Shown: positions 8,000 through 18,981, numbered from the stretch's first letter. The stretch is 64,000 bases of DNA from Bacillota bacterium (GCA_023411555.1 JAEYOQ010000033.1:32390-96389); one strand, 5' to 3'. A program made the numbers and translations. The notes: generated from the sequence alone by a model not told the origin.

Positions 8000-10900
8000 C
8001 TATCTATCTATTCGAATTGCCTTACCAAGGGGGAGCGAATAGATTAGCATCTCTTTTACCTTCTTGTTAAGCATCTGTTCCAAAGCCCTCTTATAATATT
8101 GGAGCTGTACTTGGTATCGGTGTATCAATTGCTTCTCATCCGATACGATATCCGACTTATAATCAAGGAGTACCAATTCTCCACTTTCTTCAAAAAACAC
8201 ATCAATGATACCCTGGATCAAGATAAGCTCTTCGCTATCAACCGATCCTAGAACCTCCGATGCCTTAATCCCCATAACAAATTGCTTTTCCTTGTAGAGC
8301 CTATTCTCTTTTTCTGCTTTTCTCATTCGTTCTGCTATATCACTAGATAGAAAAGATATTATATAATTTAGATTTAATTTTTCAACATCCTTAGGATTTA
8401 GCCTATTTGCTCGAATTAAAAGCTCCAGCTCCTTATTCAGATCAGTCATACTAAATACTCGTTGCAGATTAAGCAGTTCCAATACCTTATGATATAAGGT
8501 ACCACGATCCGTACCGGATATCGCAGCTTCCTGTTGACGAAGAAATGCCGGTATTGTAGCCTCCCTCTCTGGTTCAGGTGCACCAGGTACCTCCACAGGC
8601 CTCGGGCCATATAGGTTTACACTTTGGTCCTCATCCTGGAATTGACCAAGCTTCTTTAGCTCCGACACCGTCATCTTTACCTTTAATTCAGCCTCTTTCC
8701 GATAGGTATATATGTAGTTAAATCTAGAATTAATTTCTTCCTTTAATAACGGATGGTACGTTATATCAGGATTTATCTCTTCTAGTTCCTGCATATCCTT
8801 TTGCAGGAAGAGCTGCTTGGTCGCTTCCTCCACTAATATCTCTTTCTTCGAGACCACAGAGATCATCATGTTGTCATTCTTCCATAGAAAGAAACCCTTC
8901 TCTATAGCTGGAGCTGCTCTCATACGGTTCACCATGGCTGGAAGTACGAAGTCGAGATAGCTCTTAGCTACGAGAAGTTCATAAAAGGAGAACTCCTTCC
9001 CCCGAATTGCTTCCTTTGATTTTAGATACCCTGTTAGAATCAGTTTCTCCTTGGCTCTGGTCATAGCAACATATAACACACGCAGCTCTTCGCCGAGATT
9101 TTCCACCTGTACCTTCTTCTGAATTGCCTTCTTTAGTAAGGTGGGCACCTTTGTTCTGCTCTTACTATCTATAAACTCGGGACCAACGCCTAATTCACTA
9201 TGTAGCACAATGCTGCTACGAAGATCTTGGCTATTAAACTGCTTACTCATTCCTGCCACAATAACAATCGGGAATTCTAAGCCCTTGCTCTTATGAATAC
9301 TCATAATTCTAACTGTATTGTCCTGTTCGCCGGAGGTAGCCGCCTCCCCATAGTCCACTTCATATTTATGAAGCTTCTCCATATACCGGACAAAGTGGAA
9401 GAGTCCGCTGTAGCTACCCTTTTCAAACCGCACTGCCTGAGCGAGGAGCATATCAATGTTCGCCTTTCTCTGTTCACCGCCTGGCATTGCACTGGCATAG
9501 TAATAGTAGCCAGTCTGATCAAGTACCAATTGTATAATTTCATGAATCGGCTTATGATTAACCAAAGAACGGTAATACTCCAATTCCTTTAGGAAGCTCT
9601 CTACCTTTGAGCTAAGCTCAACCATCATGCCTTCTCTCTCATTATCTCTCCCCTTGCTTTGCTGACTCTCAGATGCCTGTGTCTCAACAAAAGTAAGCAG
9701 GGCCGAATACATATTCACATTACGGGCGGAGGCACGAATGAATGCAAGCTCCGTTGAGGTTAATCCCACCATCGGAGAATATAAGACACCAACTAAAGGA
9801 ATATCCTGCCGGGGATTATCGATTATACGAAGCATATTTAGTATGGTTCTAATCTCCAAGGTCTGAAAATAACCGGTTCCGGTATCAGCATAAGCCGGGA
9901 TACCTTCCTGCATCAGGGTATTTACAAACACCTCTGACCACCCTGTCATACTCCGAAGTAAAATAACGATATCCTTTAGCTGTGCAGGCCGATGCTTCTT
10001 CGCCTTTTGATCAAATACCAGCATTCCGCTGTCGGGATTGGTCAATTCTTTAATTCTCTTGGCAATCGCTCTTGCCTCCAGCTCCTTCTTGGTATAGATT
10101 GCCTCTTCATCTGTATCACCACTTGAAGCTATGGCTACAATATCTTTGACTTCTTCTAGCTCCGAGCCTTTGGACGTGTCATCGATCTTCTCTTCCTCAT
10201 CATCCTCTTCTGACACCAATAATAATTCCACTTCATTCGCAAGCCTAGATTGAATCTCCTCCGGTATTAGAGCTTCCTTATTCCTAGACTCAGAACTATC
10301 TGCCGACATTGTCTCCTCGTAAAGCTCCCCATATTTTAAGGAAGCTGCTTCATCATAGGTGATACCGCCGACACAGTCCTGCATGATCTGCTCGAATATC
10401 CGATTCACATATTGCAGCACTACATCCCTACTTCGAAAGTTCTTATCCAGGTCTATTCTCTGGTATAAATTCGCTTCGCCCTCTAGATCAGTCTCCTCGC
10501 AGGAATAGCTAGCATACTTCTCCATGAAAATCTCCGGCATCGCCAGGCGAAACTTATAGATACTTTGTTTTACATCCCCTACCATAAAACGATTGGGTCT
10601 TCCCATATCTTCCCGAGAGATACTTCTAAGGATAGTCTCTTGAACCATATTACTGTCTTGATATTCATCGATTAGAATTTCTTCAAACAGCTCACTTAAT
10701 TCCAATGCAGCTTGTGTAGGAGTACATACAGCATTATCGCCTGTCTTTTCCTCAACTAATATCTTCAATGCAAAATGCTCCAGGTCATTAAAATCAATCA
10801 GGTTCTTCTCTTCCTTCTTTCTTGCAAACTCCTCCATGAATTCTAAGGTAAGATCAAAAAGCACCTGCATAATCTTGCCTACAGCCTGGTGATCTTCTAG

Positions 10901-11866
10901 CATCTCTTCCGGAGTTTGAAAGAAATATTGTCCGGTCAGGTCTTTTATTCCCTTCTTAACCTCTTCACGTAGCTCCTTTACCCTATCTTTCTTCCAGGGT
11001 TGAACTCCCTCCTCCTTTTTATTGGACAAGCGGGTATAAGAAATCCCGGGAAACAGCTTTGCATACTCCTCGTAGGTCTCTGCACTACTTAGTATATCCA
11101 GAATACTACGATCCGAAAGCAATGCTGCCTCATAGGCTGCGGGGCCGTCTGCTTCCCTGCAAATATCAAGAGCCTTGCTGTTCTTCTTCTTAAGATCCCT
11201 CAGTACCTGCCTTACATACTCTAATATCTCATGCATCCATGGGGTATCATTAAGCTCCTGTGGTGAGTTAATCTCAAAGCTACGACGCATCCTTGCAATC
11301 CAGTCCTTGGGCCAGGGATCGCTCATAGAGAAATTGAACAACTGAAGAATCAAGTCCTCAATAGGTAAATCAGACTTGGAATAGGAATAGCTTTCCACAA
11401 AATCATGAAATTCCTCTCTTCCTTCCTCATACCAGCGTTCTAAGACCTCCGAAATCACATCGGATTTTAGCAGGGTTATCTCAGAATCCTCTGCAATCTT
11501 AAAGGATGGATCAAGATCAATCCGATGAAAATAGTTTCGTATTACATTCAGACAGAAGCTATGTATCGTTGTTATCTGAGCACTTTGCAGCAAGGATATT
11601 TGACGCTGAAGATGACGATTATCCGGATTCTCCTGAAGCTTTTTATCAATTGCTTTCCCGATACGCTCCCTCATCTCTGCAGCTGCAGCATTGGTAAAGG
11701 TAACCACCAATAAATGATCAATATCGATTGGCTTCTCGCCTTCAGAAATCATAGAAATAATACGTTCCACTAATACAGCAGTCTTACCAGAGCCTGCTGC
11801 CGCCGAGACCAATAGATTTTTATTTCTTGTATCGATAACCTTCTGTTGTGCTTTTGTCCAAGCCAT
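8000..11866 (-). CDS. addA: ATP-dependent helicase/nuclease subunit A
   Basis: A 1288-residue UvrD-like helicase with a C-terminal RecB nuclease domain, the AddA half of the AddAB double-strand-break resection complex. Walker A AAAGSGKTAVLVERI at about residues 22-36, motif II LIDEYQDSN (about 400), motif III GDVKQSIYKFR, motif VI VLYVAMTRAKEKLIL (about 955). The nuclease motif is ELVLLDYKSDIV near residue 1230. A long acidic insert (about 520-580) separates helicase motifs. The ATG has a GGGAGA site. It follows addB by 93 bases in the usual addB-addA order. It processes broken DNA ends for RecA loading at Chi-like sites. Confidence 0.96.
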   Translation of the reverse strand: MAWTKAQQKVIDTRNKNLLVSAAAGSGKTAVLVERIISMISEGEKPIDIDHLLVVTFTNAAAAEMRERIGKAIDKKLQENPDNRHLQRQISLLQSAQITTIHSFCLNVIRNYFHRIDLDPSFKIAEDSEITLLKSDVISEVLERWYEEGREEFHDFVESYSYSKSDLPIEDLILQLFNFSMSDPWPKDWIARMRRSFEINSPQELNDTPWMHEILEYVRQVLRDLKKKNSKALDICREADGPAAYEAALLSDRSILDILSSAETYEEYAKLFPGISYTRLSNKKEEGVQPWKKDRVKELREEVKKGIKDLTGQYFFQTPEEMLEDHQAVGKIMQVLFDLTLEFMEEFARKKEEKNLIDFNDLEHFALKILVEEKTGDNAVCTPTQAALELSELFEEILIDEYQDSNMVQETILRSISREDMGRPNRFMVGDVKQSIYKFRLAMPEIFMEKYASYSCEETDLEGEANLYQRIDLDKNFRSRDVVLQYVNRIFEQIMQDCVGGITYDEAASLKYGELYEETMSADSSESRNKEALIPEEIQSRLANEVELLLVSEEDDEEEKIDDTSKGSELEEVKDIVAIASSGDTDEEAIYTKKELEARAIAKRIKELTNPDSGMLVFDQKAKKHRPAQLKDIVILLRSMTGWSEVFVNTLMQEGIPAYADTGTGYFQTLEIRTILNMLRIIDNPRQDIPLVGVLYSPMVGLTSTELAFIRASARNVNMYSALLTFVETQASESQQSKGRDNEREGMMVELSSKVESFLKELEYYRSLVNHKPIHEIIQLVLDQTGYYYYASAMPGGEQRKANIDMLLAQAVRFEKGSYSGLFHFVRYMEKLHKYEVDYGEAATSGEQDNTVRIMSIHKSKGLEFPIVIVAGMSKQFNSQDLRSSIVLHSELGVGPEFIDSKSRTKVPTLLKKAIQKKVQVENLGEELRVLYVAMTRAKEKLILTGYLKSKEAIRGKEFSFYELLVAKSYLDFVLPAMVNRMRAAPAIEKGFFLWKNDNMMISVVSKKEILVEEATKQLFLQKDMQELEEINPDITYHPLLKEEINSRFNYIYTYRKEAELKVKMTVSELKKLGQFQDEDQSVNLYGPRPVEVPGAPEPEREATIPAFLRQQEAAISGTDRGTLYHKVLELLNLQRVFSMTDLNKELELLIRANRLNPKDVEKLNLNYIISFLSSDIAERMRKAEKENRLYKEKQFVMGIKASEVLGSVDSEELILIQGIIDVFFEESGELVLLDYKSDIVSDEKQLIHRYQVQLQYYKRALEQMLNKKVKEMLIYSLPLGKAIRIDR

Positions 11867-11959
11867 TTCTCTCTCCCTACCTTTTTATCAAACTAACATA
11901 ACGCGCCTGCCCTAGTAACCCGTTCTGCATCTTTGGTGCAGCTGAAGGGCTTCACATTT

Positions 11960-14900
11960 TTATTCACCATAAATCTCTGCCTTGATCTCATCAGAGGATT
12001 TCTTCGCCAGATTGCGATAGGTATGACCCGGAAGTCCCTGGTCAAAGCCACAGGCTGAACGATAGGGACAATAATCACAGGCCGTCTGCTTATCCGCACG
12101 ATATGGGTTCAGCCTGGTATCCCCGGATAGAATTTGTCTGCTATCCTCTACCAGCCTTTGATTTACATAGTTCATGAGGGCTTTCATCTGTTGCTTGCTT
12201 GCTGCCTGAGACCGCTTTGCCAGACTCCCCTCTTTATTCGTCTCAATAGGTATAATATCTGATTTTACACTGGGCCGGAGCGTATGATCCGGTCCTTCCA
12301 GCTTAGAATCCATTAATGAAACTACCTTACTATCACCATTGACTAAACCATTCATCCGAAGACTGCGATAGATGTCCTCCTCTACCTGATCCGACTTAGT
12401 CACAATCGGGTCGTCGATATGATAATAAAAGATACCGGAAGGCACAATCTCCTTATCCGGATATCGACTAACCAAATATTCGATAGCCGCGCTGAGGTAT
12501 ACCGACAACTGCTGTTGTAAACCATAATAAATTCTTCCGATATCAAAGAAGGTACTGCCGGATTTGTAATCCACTACACGAACATAAACCTTATCCTCAT
12601 CCTCATACAAATCAAGACGGTCAATTCTGCCGGTTAAAGTCAGACTTGTATCCGGAACATGATAAAAGGGCATCTCATAGCCTGCCGGCTCAAAGGCTCC
12701 CTGCTTAATCTGGTTACATAATGCCCATAACGTTCTAACCGTAATACGCTCCATTCTGGTAATCAGATATTCATTTCTCTTATTACTGCGTAGGATAGAA
12801 TTCTCATAATCCTCAACCGCTTTACGAACACTCTGGGTCGCCCATTCTTCCCGAATCTCATCCGGTATGGAGTGCCAGTTATATTCTGAACTGTCAAGCC
12901 GCTTGGAGAAGTCGTCGATTGCATTATGAAAGATATTACCGATATCTGGTACAGCAAGCTTATACTCCTTCCGTTCCTCAAGAGATAGGCCATAGTTCAT
13001 AAAATGTGCAAAGGCACAGCCTGCATATTGCTCCAGTCTTGTCACACTGCCTCGCAGCTCCATGCCATAGAGAAGTTCAGCAGCCTCCTTAGAGATACCA
13101 TTTTCCTTATTGATATAGAAGGCTCCCTGCAAAAGCTTCTGAAGAATACGGTTTTTCTCCTCCTTCGAGCGATAATAAAGAAATAATTCCTTCCAAAGCT
13201 CCGTCGTATCCTTCTGATGATATCCGCGAAGTCCCTGGGCAAGGTAGGATAAGCCCTCATCCTTTAGAACATGGGTGACATCCTCCTTATACTCATCCTC
13301 ATCAACAACCGATAGTCTGGGGAAGAGCTGCTTGAGCTTACCGATTAGGAAGGAGGGATTGACAGACTTTCCTTCCTCATTGACCTTATGAAAGGTGATA
13401 TATAGCTTATTCCTTGGCTTAGTCATATTCAGATAGATATAGAATTGCTCCGTAAAGGCTTGCTGCCTTTTGGTCGGTGCCAGCTCAATCTCGTTATTTA
13501 TCAACAACTCCCTTTCAATATCGGAGAAAATTCCACCGCTGCTGATTGCCTTGGGGATAATTCCTTCATTAACACCAGCAAAGAATAAAGCCTTAATATC
13601 CTTTAACCTGGTTCGCTCAGTATCTCCAACCACAACTTCATCCACTCCGGGAGGAATTAATCCCACCTTCACCTCTACAAAGCCCGTATCAAGTATCTCA
13701 CCAAATTCCTTCAGATTGCATTTCTCCATGCCGAGCAAAAGAACCATCTGATCATAAAGCTCCATGATGATCCGGTAGACTTGCTCATATTCCTTTGCTA
13801 ACAAGTGTTGATTCTCATCAACAAACTTTTTGCGATACTCCTCCAGTTTCTGTTCCACTCTAAGACTTACGCCGAGCTCATAAAGACCCGTCGTATAATC
13901 CTGCAGTGTCTTCTCCTTATCCCTTAGCACCTCATACAGTGGGCCAATCACCGAGATCAAATATGCTCTTGACCGATTAATCCCCTCCATATCAAGTGCT
14001 TCTCTGCTCTTATAGCTTCTGGTAAAGGGTTCACTCCACCTTTTAAACCCACGTATTCCGGTAGCGATAATATAATTCTCCAAACGATCAATATCATCCT
14101 CACAGATATCTGTTAGACCCGTACGAAGAAATCGAAATACTCCCTCATAGCTAAAATCCTCACTTACGATAGTGACCGCAGAACGAAGAAGCTCAACGAA
14201 GGGATTATTCAGAATATCCTTCTTATAGTCAACAAAGCAGGGAATACCGGCCTGTTCAAAGCTTCTTTTTGCTATTCTTCCGTATTCCTCCACATCACCT
14301 GATACCACTGCGATTTCGTTATAACGGTAGCCCTTCTCCCGAACCAGACGCTTGATTTCTCTTGTAATAAATTCAACCTCTGCCTTCTTATCCTTTGCCG
14401 CATGAAGTTCTATGTCCTCCTGCTCCTTCTGGAAGGGTTCATAAGGAAATCGGAATAGATTATGCTCGAGAGACGCCAATCCCTCTGATTGCAGAAAACG
14501 ATAAGGCACTTTAGTCCCACTTCTGCGTTCTGCATAGACTGGTTCCAGGATTTCTATTTGTTCCTCCTGGGCCAGTTGTTGTAGCTTTTGAATGGTTTTC
14601 TTACTCAACCCGAATAGCTGATGCTCCTCCACCATGCCCCCAAGCTCTTCCGAGGGGTCGATCGTTACTGTAATCATCACCTTCTTGGCATAACGAAGCA
14701 TTTTGCGGAGTACCTGGTATTGGCAAGGAGTAAAGCCGGTAAAACCATCAAGGCAGATCACTGTTCCCTTGATCCACTCCGAATGGTCAATGGCCTCATT
14801 TAAGACCACCAATAGTTCCTCTGCGGTTATATAGCGCTCCTTCATGAAATCTCGAAAGCCTTCGTATATCGTAAAAAGATCCCTAAGCTTCGCCTGAAGC

Positions 14901-15352
14901 ACCGGCTTCTTCTTTGAGACCTCGAACATCCTATCAAAGTCCTCAGTCTTTACATTATACTGGTATAGCTCAGACAGCACTGATTTTAGCTCACCGATAA
15001 AGCCCGGTCTTCTAACATTGGAGCCGAATAAGATGAGATCCTTTCGCTTCTGAGCAACTACTTTGCGAAGTACCATGCTCTTTCCCGTATCCTCCAACAC
15101 AGGAGCATCATATCCCCCGATCTCATCAAAGATACGGTAAGCAAAGCGTAAAAAACTAAGGATATCCACATTCATGACCCCATGGTCTGGGTGCATTGTT
15201 ACGATATCCTTCTGGGTCTGAAGTGTAAACTGCTCCGGTACAAGCACCAAGTAGTTAGTATCCGGGTTCCGCTTCGATTCTTCGATTACTTCACGATATA
15301 ACTGATAGGATTTGCCCGAACCGGCACTTCCAAGAAATAATTGTAAGGACAT
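11960..15352 (-). CDS. addB: ATP-dependent helicase/nuclease subunit B
   Basis: A 1130-residue partner of AddA. The N-terminal Walker A LGSAGSGKSYQLY is at residues 7-19. The C-terminal nuclease has VRVVDYKSGSTFFDI. Four cysteines fit the AddB iron-sulfur staple: one in EQYAGCAFAHF (about 790) and three in ACDYCPYRSACGF (Cys-x2-Cys-x5-Cys, about 1100). The start is placed at 15352 because GGAGGG lies just upstream; the ATG five codons earlier overlaps that site. It opens the addBA operon and is divergent from a small membrane protein gene. AddB normally recognises Chi and degrades the 5' strand. Confidence 0.96.
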   Translation of the reverse strand: MSLQLFLGSAGSGKSYQLYREVIEESKRNPDTNYLVLVPEQFTLQTQKDIVTMHPDHGVMNVDILSFLRFAYRIFDEIGGYDAPVLEDTGKSMVLRKVVAQKRKDLILFGSNVRRPGFIGELKSVLSELYQYNVKTEDFDRMFEVSKKKPVLQAKLRDLFTIYEGFRDFMKERYITAEELLVVLNEAIDHSEWIKGTVICLDGFTGFTPCQYQVLRKMLRYAKKVMITVTIDPSEELGGMVEEHQLFGLSKKTIQKLQQLAQEEQIEILEPVYAERRSGTKVPYRFLQSEGLASLEHNLFRFPYEPFQKEQEDIELHAAKDKKAEVEFITREIKRLVREKGYRYNEIAVVSGDVEEYGRIAKRSFEQAGIPCFVDYKKDILNNPFVELLRSAVTIVSEDFSYEGVFRFLRTGLTDICEDDIDRLENYIIATGIRGFKRWSEPFTRSYKSREALDMEGINRSRAYLISVIGPLYEVLRDKEKTLQDYTTGLYELGVSLRVEQKLEEYRKKFVDENQHLLAKEYEQVYRIIMELYDQMVLLLGMEKCNLKEFGEILDTGFVEVKVGLIPPGVDEVVVGDTERTRLKDIKALFFAGVNEGIIPKAISSGGIFSDIERELLINNEIELAPTKRQQAFTEQFYIYLNMTKPRNKLYITFHKVNEEGKSVNPSFLIGKLKQLFPRLSVVDEDEYKEDVTHVLKDEGLSYLAQGLRGYHQKDTTELWKELFLYYRSKEEKNRILQKLLQGAFYINKENGISKEAAELLYGMELRGSVTRLEQYAGCAFAHFMNYGLSLEERKEYKLAVPDIGNIFHNAIDDFSKRLDSSEYNWHSIPDEIREEWATQSVRKAVEDYENSILRSNKRNEYLITRMERITVRTLWALCNQIKQGAFEPAGYEMPFYHVPDTSLTLTGRIDRLDLYEDEDKVYVRVVDYKSGSTFFDIGRIYYGLQQQLSVYLSAAIEYLVSRYPDKEIVPSGIFYYHIDDPIVTKSDQVEEDIYRSLRMNGLVNGDSKVVSLMDSKLEGPDHTLRPSVKSDIIPIETNKEGSLAKRSQAASKQQMKALMNYVNQRLVEDSRQILSGDTRLNPYRADKQTACDYCPYRSACGFDQGLPGHTYRNLAKKSSDEIKAEIYGE

Positions 15353-15456
15353 AAAATATCCCTCCATCTATAAAATATATCTGCATAAAACAGAAACGAG
15401 TCTAATAATATATAGTAAGATTAAGACATGAAGCAAATCATGCTCGGAGGTTAGAA

Positions 15457-15894
15457 ATGGCAAAGACGAAGATAGTCGTTATCCAATTAAAAGAAATCAT
15501 ATATACTGTGATTTTTGCTGCCTTAGGAATTCTTCTGATTCTACTTCTCATATTTATGTTCAGACCTAACAAGGATAATAACGCAGCCTCTACAGAAACT
15601 AATTTGTATACAGCTGGGGTATACACCTCCTCGATTAGTCTGAATGATACTGCTCTGAACCTGGAGATTGTGGTTGATAAGAATCACATCAACAAAGTAA
15701 GCATCAAGAATATTGATGAAGCCATCACTACCATGTTTCCTCTGGTAGAACCCTCTCTGGAAGCCATTGCAACTCAGCTGTACAATGATGTCCCCCTAGA
15801 CCAGGTTGAACTCCTGGAAGACAGTAAATACACTCAGCAGCTTCTCATTGAAGCCATTAAGCTTGCTCTTGATAAAGCAAAAATAGAGGAATAA
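15457..15894 (+). CDS. Membrane-anchored protein of unknown function
   Basis: A 145-residue protein with one N-terminal membrane segment (about residues 12-34, rich in Ile and Leu) and an extracytoplasmic part of about 105 residues. The latter has a YTAGVYTSSISLND... beta-strand pattern followed by helices. It loosely resembles FMN_bind-like secreted domains (xYxxGxYxG...), but lacks the serine/threonine attachment motif, so I do not assign it. A CGGAGGT site precedes the ATG, and a strong terminator follows, making it a single-gene transcript divergent from addB. I do not recognise a family. Confidence 0.75.
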   Translation: MAKTKIVVIQLKEIIYTVIFAALGILLILLLIFMFRPNKDNNAASTETNLYTAGVYTSSISLNDTALNLEIVVDKNHINKVSIKNIDEAITTMFPLVEPSLEAIATQLYNDVPLDQVELLEDSKYTQQLLIEAIKLALDKAKIEE

Positions 15895-15899
15895 GAAGG

Positions 15900-15946
15900 A
15901 TGCTGTAAAGCTTACTACCTCCGTAACGGCTTTACAGCATTTTTTA
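15900..15946 (+). terminator. Intrinsic terminator after the membrane protein gene
   Basis: A 12-bp perfect stem ATGCTGTAAAGC / GCTTTACAGCAT with a 17-base loop and a following T6 run. Confidence 0.92.
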
Positions 15947-16091
15947 TACACAGCAATAAAAAGTTTGCGAGAAGTGCTTTCAATAATATGATGGAAGGCC
16001 CCTGCTCTTTAAGCTCTTCCTTATGTAACCGAGGGCAAATAGTAGGTCAGGCCAACATTATCTGGTTAGCTACGAATGAACCCACGGCTTG

Positions 16092-16976
16092 CTAATCCAC
16101 CAAGTATTTTTGATAAGGAGAGGCTTCATTCTGAAAGACAATTCCGATGATTCCCGGCCCAGTATGAGCTCCAATGGCACAACCGACATAGTTATGAATA
16201 AACTTCTTACAGCCAAAGGTCTTCGTCAGTTGGTCTTCGACTGCCCTCATCGTCTCGGCATCATCTCCATGAACTACTCCAATAACCTGATTCTGCAGAT
16301 CAACACCACGTTCCGAGACGATTTCAATCAGTCTCTTTAAGGATTTTTGCCTTCCTCTTACCTTCTCGATTGATTCCAAAGCACCAATATCATTCACATG
16401 AATAATCGGTTTAATATCCAGCAAGCCTCCAGCAACCGCTGAGGTTTTGCTTATTCTTCCGCCCTTTAACAGATACTCCAGGGTACTAACGGTAAAAACC
16501 TGTTCCGAATGTTCACAATGCCACAGGATACCATCAATAATCTCCTGCTTCGTTGCACCATTTTTCTGCATCAGGAGACCATAATAGGTAGCAATACCAA
16601 ACCCTAAGGAAGCGCACTTGGAATCTATGATTGTTAGGTCAAAATCCGGGTACTGCTCTAAGAGTTCTGTCTTTGCGATATTGGCTGCATTATAGGTTCC
16701 TGCAATTCCGGTAGAAAAGCAGATATAAATCACTTCATCACCATTCTTTGCATAAGGTTCAAAATTATCGTAGAACATCTGGGCATTGATGTGGTAGGTC
16801 TTTATATCCTTTCCACTTCGCAGAATATCGTAGAATTCTTCGGGCATGATCGTCTCGCCGTCAAAATAATCTTTTTCATCAATTACCACCGGGGTAGGAA
16901 TTACGTGGAGATGATAACGGTCAATCACCTCTCTTGAAATATCTGAAGCCGAATCTGTAATAATCTTTAGTGCCAC
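16092..16976 (-). CDS. DegV family protein (fatty-acid binding)
   Basis: A 294-residue protein starting at a GTG (16976) with AGGAGG upstream. The N-terminus ALKIITDSASDISREV and segments ICFSTGIAGTYN (fatty-acid carboxylate-binding Ser/Thr region), DSKCASLGFGI and LLKGGRISKTSAVAGGLLDIKP are diagnostic of DegV. Members bind long-chain fatty acids and, as FakB, present them to the kinase FakA for phospholipid synthesis. No fakA is nearby. It lies 79 bases beyond nadE on the same strand. Whether it acts as FakB or in another lipid role is open. Confidence 0.93.
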   Translation of the reverse strand: MALKIITDSASDISREVIDRYHLHVIPTPVVIDEKDYFDGETIMPEEFYDILRSGKDIKTYHINAQMFYDNFEPYAKNGDEVIYICFSTGIAGTYNAANIAKTELLEQYPDFDLTIIDSKCASLGFGIATYYGLLMQKNGATKQEIIDGILWHCEHSEQVFTVSTLEYLLKGGRISKTSAVAGGLLDIKPIIHVNDIGALESIEKVRGRQKSLKRLIEIVSERGVDLQNQVIGVVHGDDAETMRAVEDQLTKTFGCKKFIHNYVGCAIGAHTGPGIIGIVFQNEASPYQKYLVD

Positions 16977-17055
16977 TTATTCATCCTCCTAATTTTGAGA
17001 GTATCGTAAAGCGAAACGATAGAGAGACGTCCCGCGATCTTTCTATTGTCACGAA

Positions 17056-18981
17056 TTATAACTGGTCCAACTCTTTCATCCATAGTGCTGATGATGCATC
17101 ACTGGGCATTCTTAAATCACCTCTCGGCGAAACAGAAACACTTCCCACCTTCGGACCATCCGGTAGACAGGAACGTTTAAACTGTTGAGTGAAAAATCTC
17201 CGATAAAACACCTTTAACCACTTTAATATTACTTTATCTTCATAGCGCTTCGCAAATGCAATTTTTGCTAGCCGATATACCTTGGAAGGCTCAAAACCAA
17301 ATCTTAAAACATAGTAAAGGAAAAAGTCATGGAGTTCATAAGGTCCAACAATATCCTCCGTCTTCTGTGATATCTCCCCATCCTTTGGTGGAAGAAGCTC
17401 CGGACTCACCGGGGTATCCAGGATATCCCTCAGTACTTCACTCAGCTCCTTATCCTCTGTAGCGTCCGCAAAATATTCTACCAGATATCTGACTAAGGTT
17501 TTCGGCACTGAAGCATTTACCCCATACATGGACATATGATCTCCATTATAGGTAGCCCAGCCAAGGGCCAGCTCGGACATGTCACCGGTACCAACAACAA
17601 AGCCATTATATTTACCCGCAATATCCATAAGCACCTGGGTACGCTCTCTTGCCTGACTATTCTCATAGGTCAGGTCATGCTGGTTCCTATCATGACCGAT
17701 ATCTTTAAAATGCAATTCTACAGCGTCGCGAATTGGCACCTCCATTAAGGTGACTCCGAGACGATTTGCCAAATCTACAGCGTTCTGATAGGTTCGATCC
17801 GTTGTCCCGAAGCAAGGCATCGTAACCGCTATAATCCCCTTCTTATCCAAGCCTAATAATTCAAAAGCCTTATCCGTTACCAATAATGCCAGGGTAGAAT
17901 CCAGTCCTCCAGAAATTCCAATTACAGCACAGCGACCGTTGATATGAGCCAATCTTGTCTTCAGACCAAGAGCCTGTATATTTATGATATCCCGACATCG
18001 CTTCTCTCGATCCGCTTTTTCGGATGGGACGAAGGGAGCCGAATCAATATATCTGGTTAGGGTCAATTCAGGAAGCTCCTTCCCTATCTGACTAAAGGAG
18101 AAGGGAATCACCTGATATTGACTGGTATTTTGCCCAAGATAGGTATGCATCCTCCTACGCTCGCTCTTCAGCTTACCTAGGTCAAGCTCAGTAGATATCA
18201 TACCATTTTGAAAGGTAACCGACTCAGCGAGCAGGGTACCATTTTCCGTAATAAGATTATGACCGGCAAAAACCACGTCCGTTGTTGATTCCCCTTCACC
18301 AGCATCGGCATAAAGATAACCACATACCAGCTTGGCTGATTGGTTCTTCACTAGCTCTCTTCTGAAGGAATCCTTTCCAGTCAGTTCGTCACTGGCAGAA
18401 AGGTTGGCGATCACCGAGGCGCCGGCGATACAATGAGCAACACTAGGTGATTGAGGAATCCAAAGATCCTCACAAATCTCTACGCCGAGAATAAACTCCG
18501 GCATCTCATTATTCTGAAATAAAATCCGAGATCCAAAATAGACATCCTCTCCCAGAAACTTAATTACTATTGGATCCACGATACCTGAGGTAAAATGTCT
18601 GGCTTCATAAAATTCTGTATAGTTTGGTATGCTGATCTTAGGTACTAACCCGAGTACCTTTCCACCCTGAATTACTGCTGCTGTATTATAAAGCTTCCCC
18701 TTCACAAGATAAGGAAAGCCCACAACTACTACCGGATCCTTTCCCTTGGTATAAGAAGCAATCCTCCCTACACTTTCAGTCGCACTGCGAAGTAAGGTAT
18801 CCTGTAGGAACAAATCCCCACAGGTATAACCGGTGATACACAGCTCAGGAAATACAACCAGCTTTATCTCCTGCCTATGCGCTTCCTCTATTAACTCTAT
18901 CATTCGATCGGTATTGTAATCGCAGTCTGCAACTCGGATGACCGGGGTTGCCGCTGCAACTCGAATAAAACCGTGCTTCAT
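17056..18981 (-). CDS. nadE: Glutamine-dependent NAD+ synthetase
   Basis: A 641-residue two-domain enzyme that makes NAD+ from deamido-NAD+, ATP and glutamine. The N-terminal nitrilase-type glutaminase carries the Glu-Lys-Cys triad: VVFPELCITGYTCGD (Glu about 45), VPKISIPNYTEFYE (Lys about 115) and GVEICEDLW (Cys about 175). The C-terminal synthetase has the PP-loop GISGGLDSTLAL (about 360) and the GTGDMSELALGW segment. Length matches the long-form bacterial enzymes. An AGGAGG site precedes the ATG. Its upstream region holds several hairpins and the 6S RNA terminator. Confidence 0.96.
   Translation of the reverse strand: MKHGFIRVAAATPVIRVADCDYNTDRMIELIEEAHRQEIKLVVFPELCITGYTCGDLFLQDTLLRSATESVGRIASYTKGKDPVVVVGFPYLVKGKLYNTAAVIQGGKVLGLVPKISIPNYTEFYEARHFTSGIVDPIVIKFLGEDVYFGSRILFQNNEMPEFILGVEICEDLWIPQSPSVAHCIAGASVIANLSASDELTGKDSFRRELVKNQSAKLVCGYLYADAGEGESTTDVVFAGHNLITENGTLLAESVTFQNGMISTELDLGKLKSERRRMHTYLGQNTSQYQVIPFSFSQIGKELPELTLTRYIDSAPFVPSEKADREKRCRDIINIQALGLKTRLAHINGRCAVIGISGGLDSTLALLVTDKAFELLGLDKKGIIAVTMPCFGTTDRTYQNAVDLANRLGVTLMEVPIRDAVELHFKDIGHDRNQHDLTYENSQARERTQVLMDIAGKYNGFVVGTGDMSELALGWATYNGDHMSMYGVNASVPKTLVRYLVEYFADATEDKELSEVLRDILDTPVSPELLPPKDGEISQKTEDIVGPYELHDFFLYYVLRFGFEPSKVYRLAKIAFAKRYEDKVILKWLKVFYRRFFTQQFKRSCLPDGPKVGSVSVSPRGDLRMPSDASSALWMKELDQL

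Noticed and set aside
15955..16085. Possible additional repeat or RNA in the gap after the 145-residue membrane protein
   Set aside because: A TTTGCGAGAAGTGCTT string loosely resembles the lead-in of the CATAGG palindromes, but no palindrome follows and no stable fold was evident by eye.
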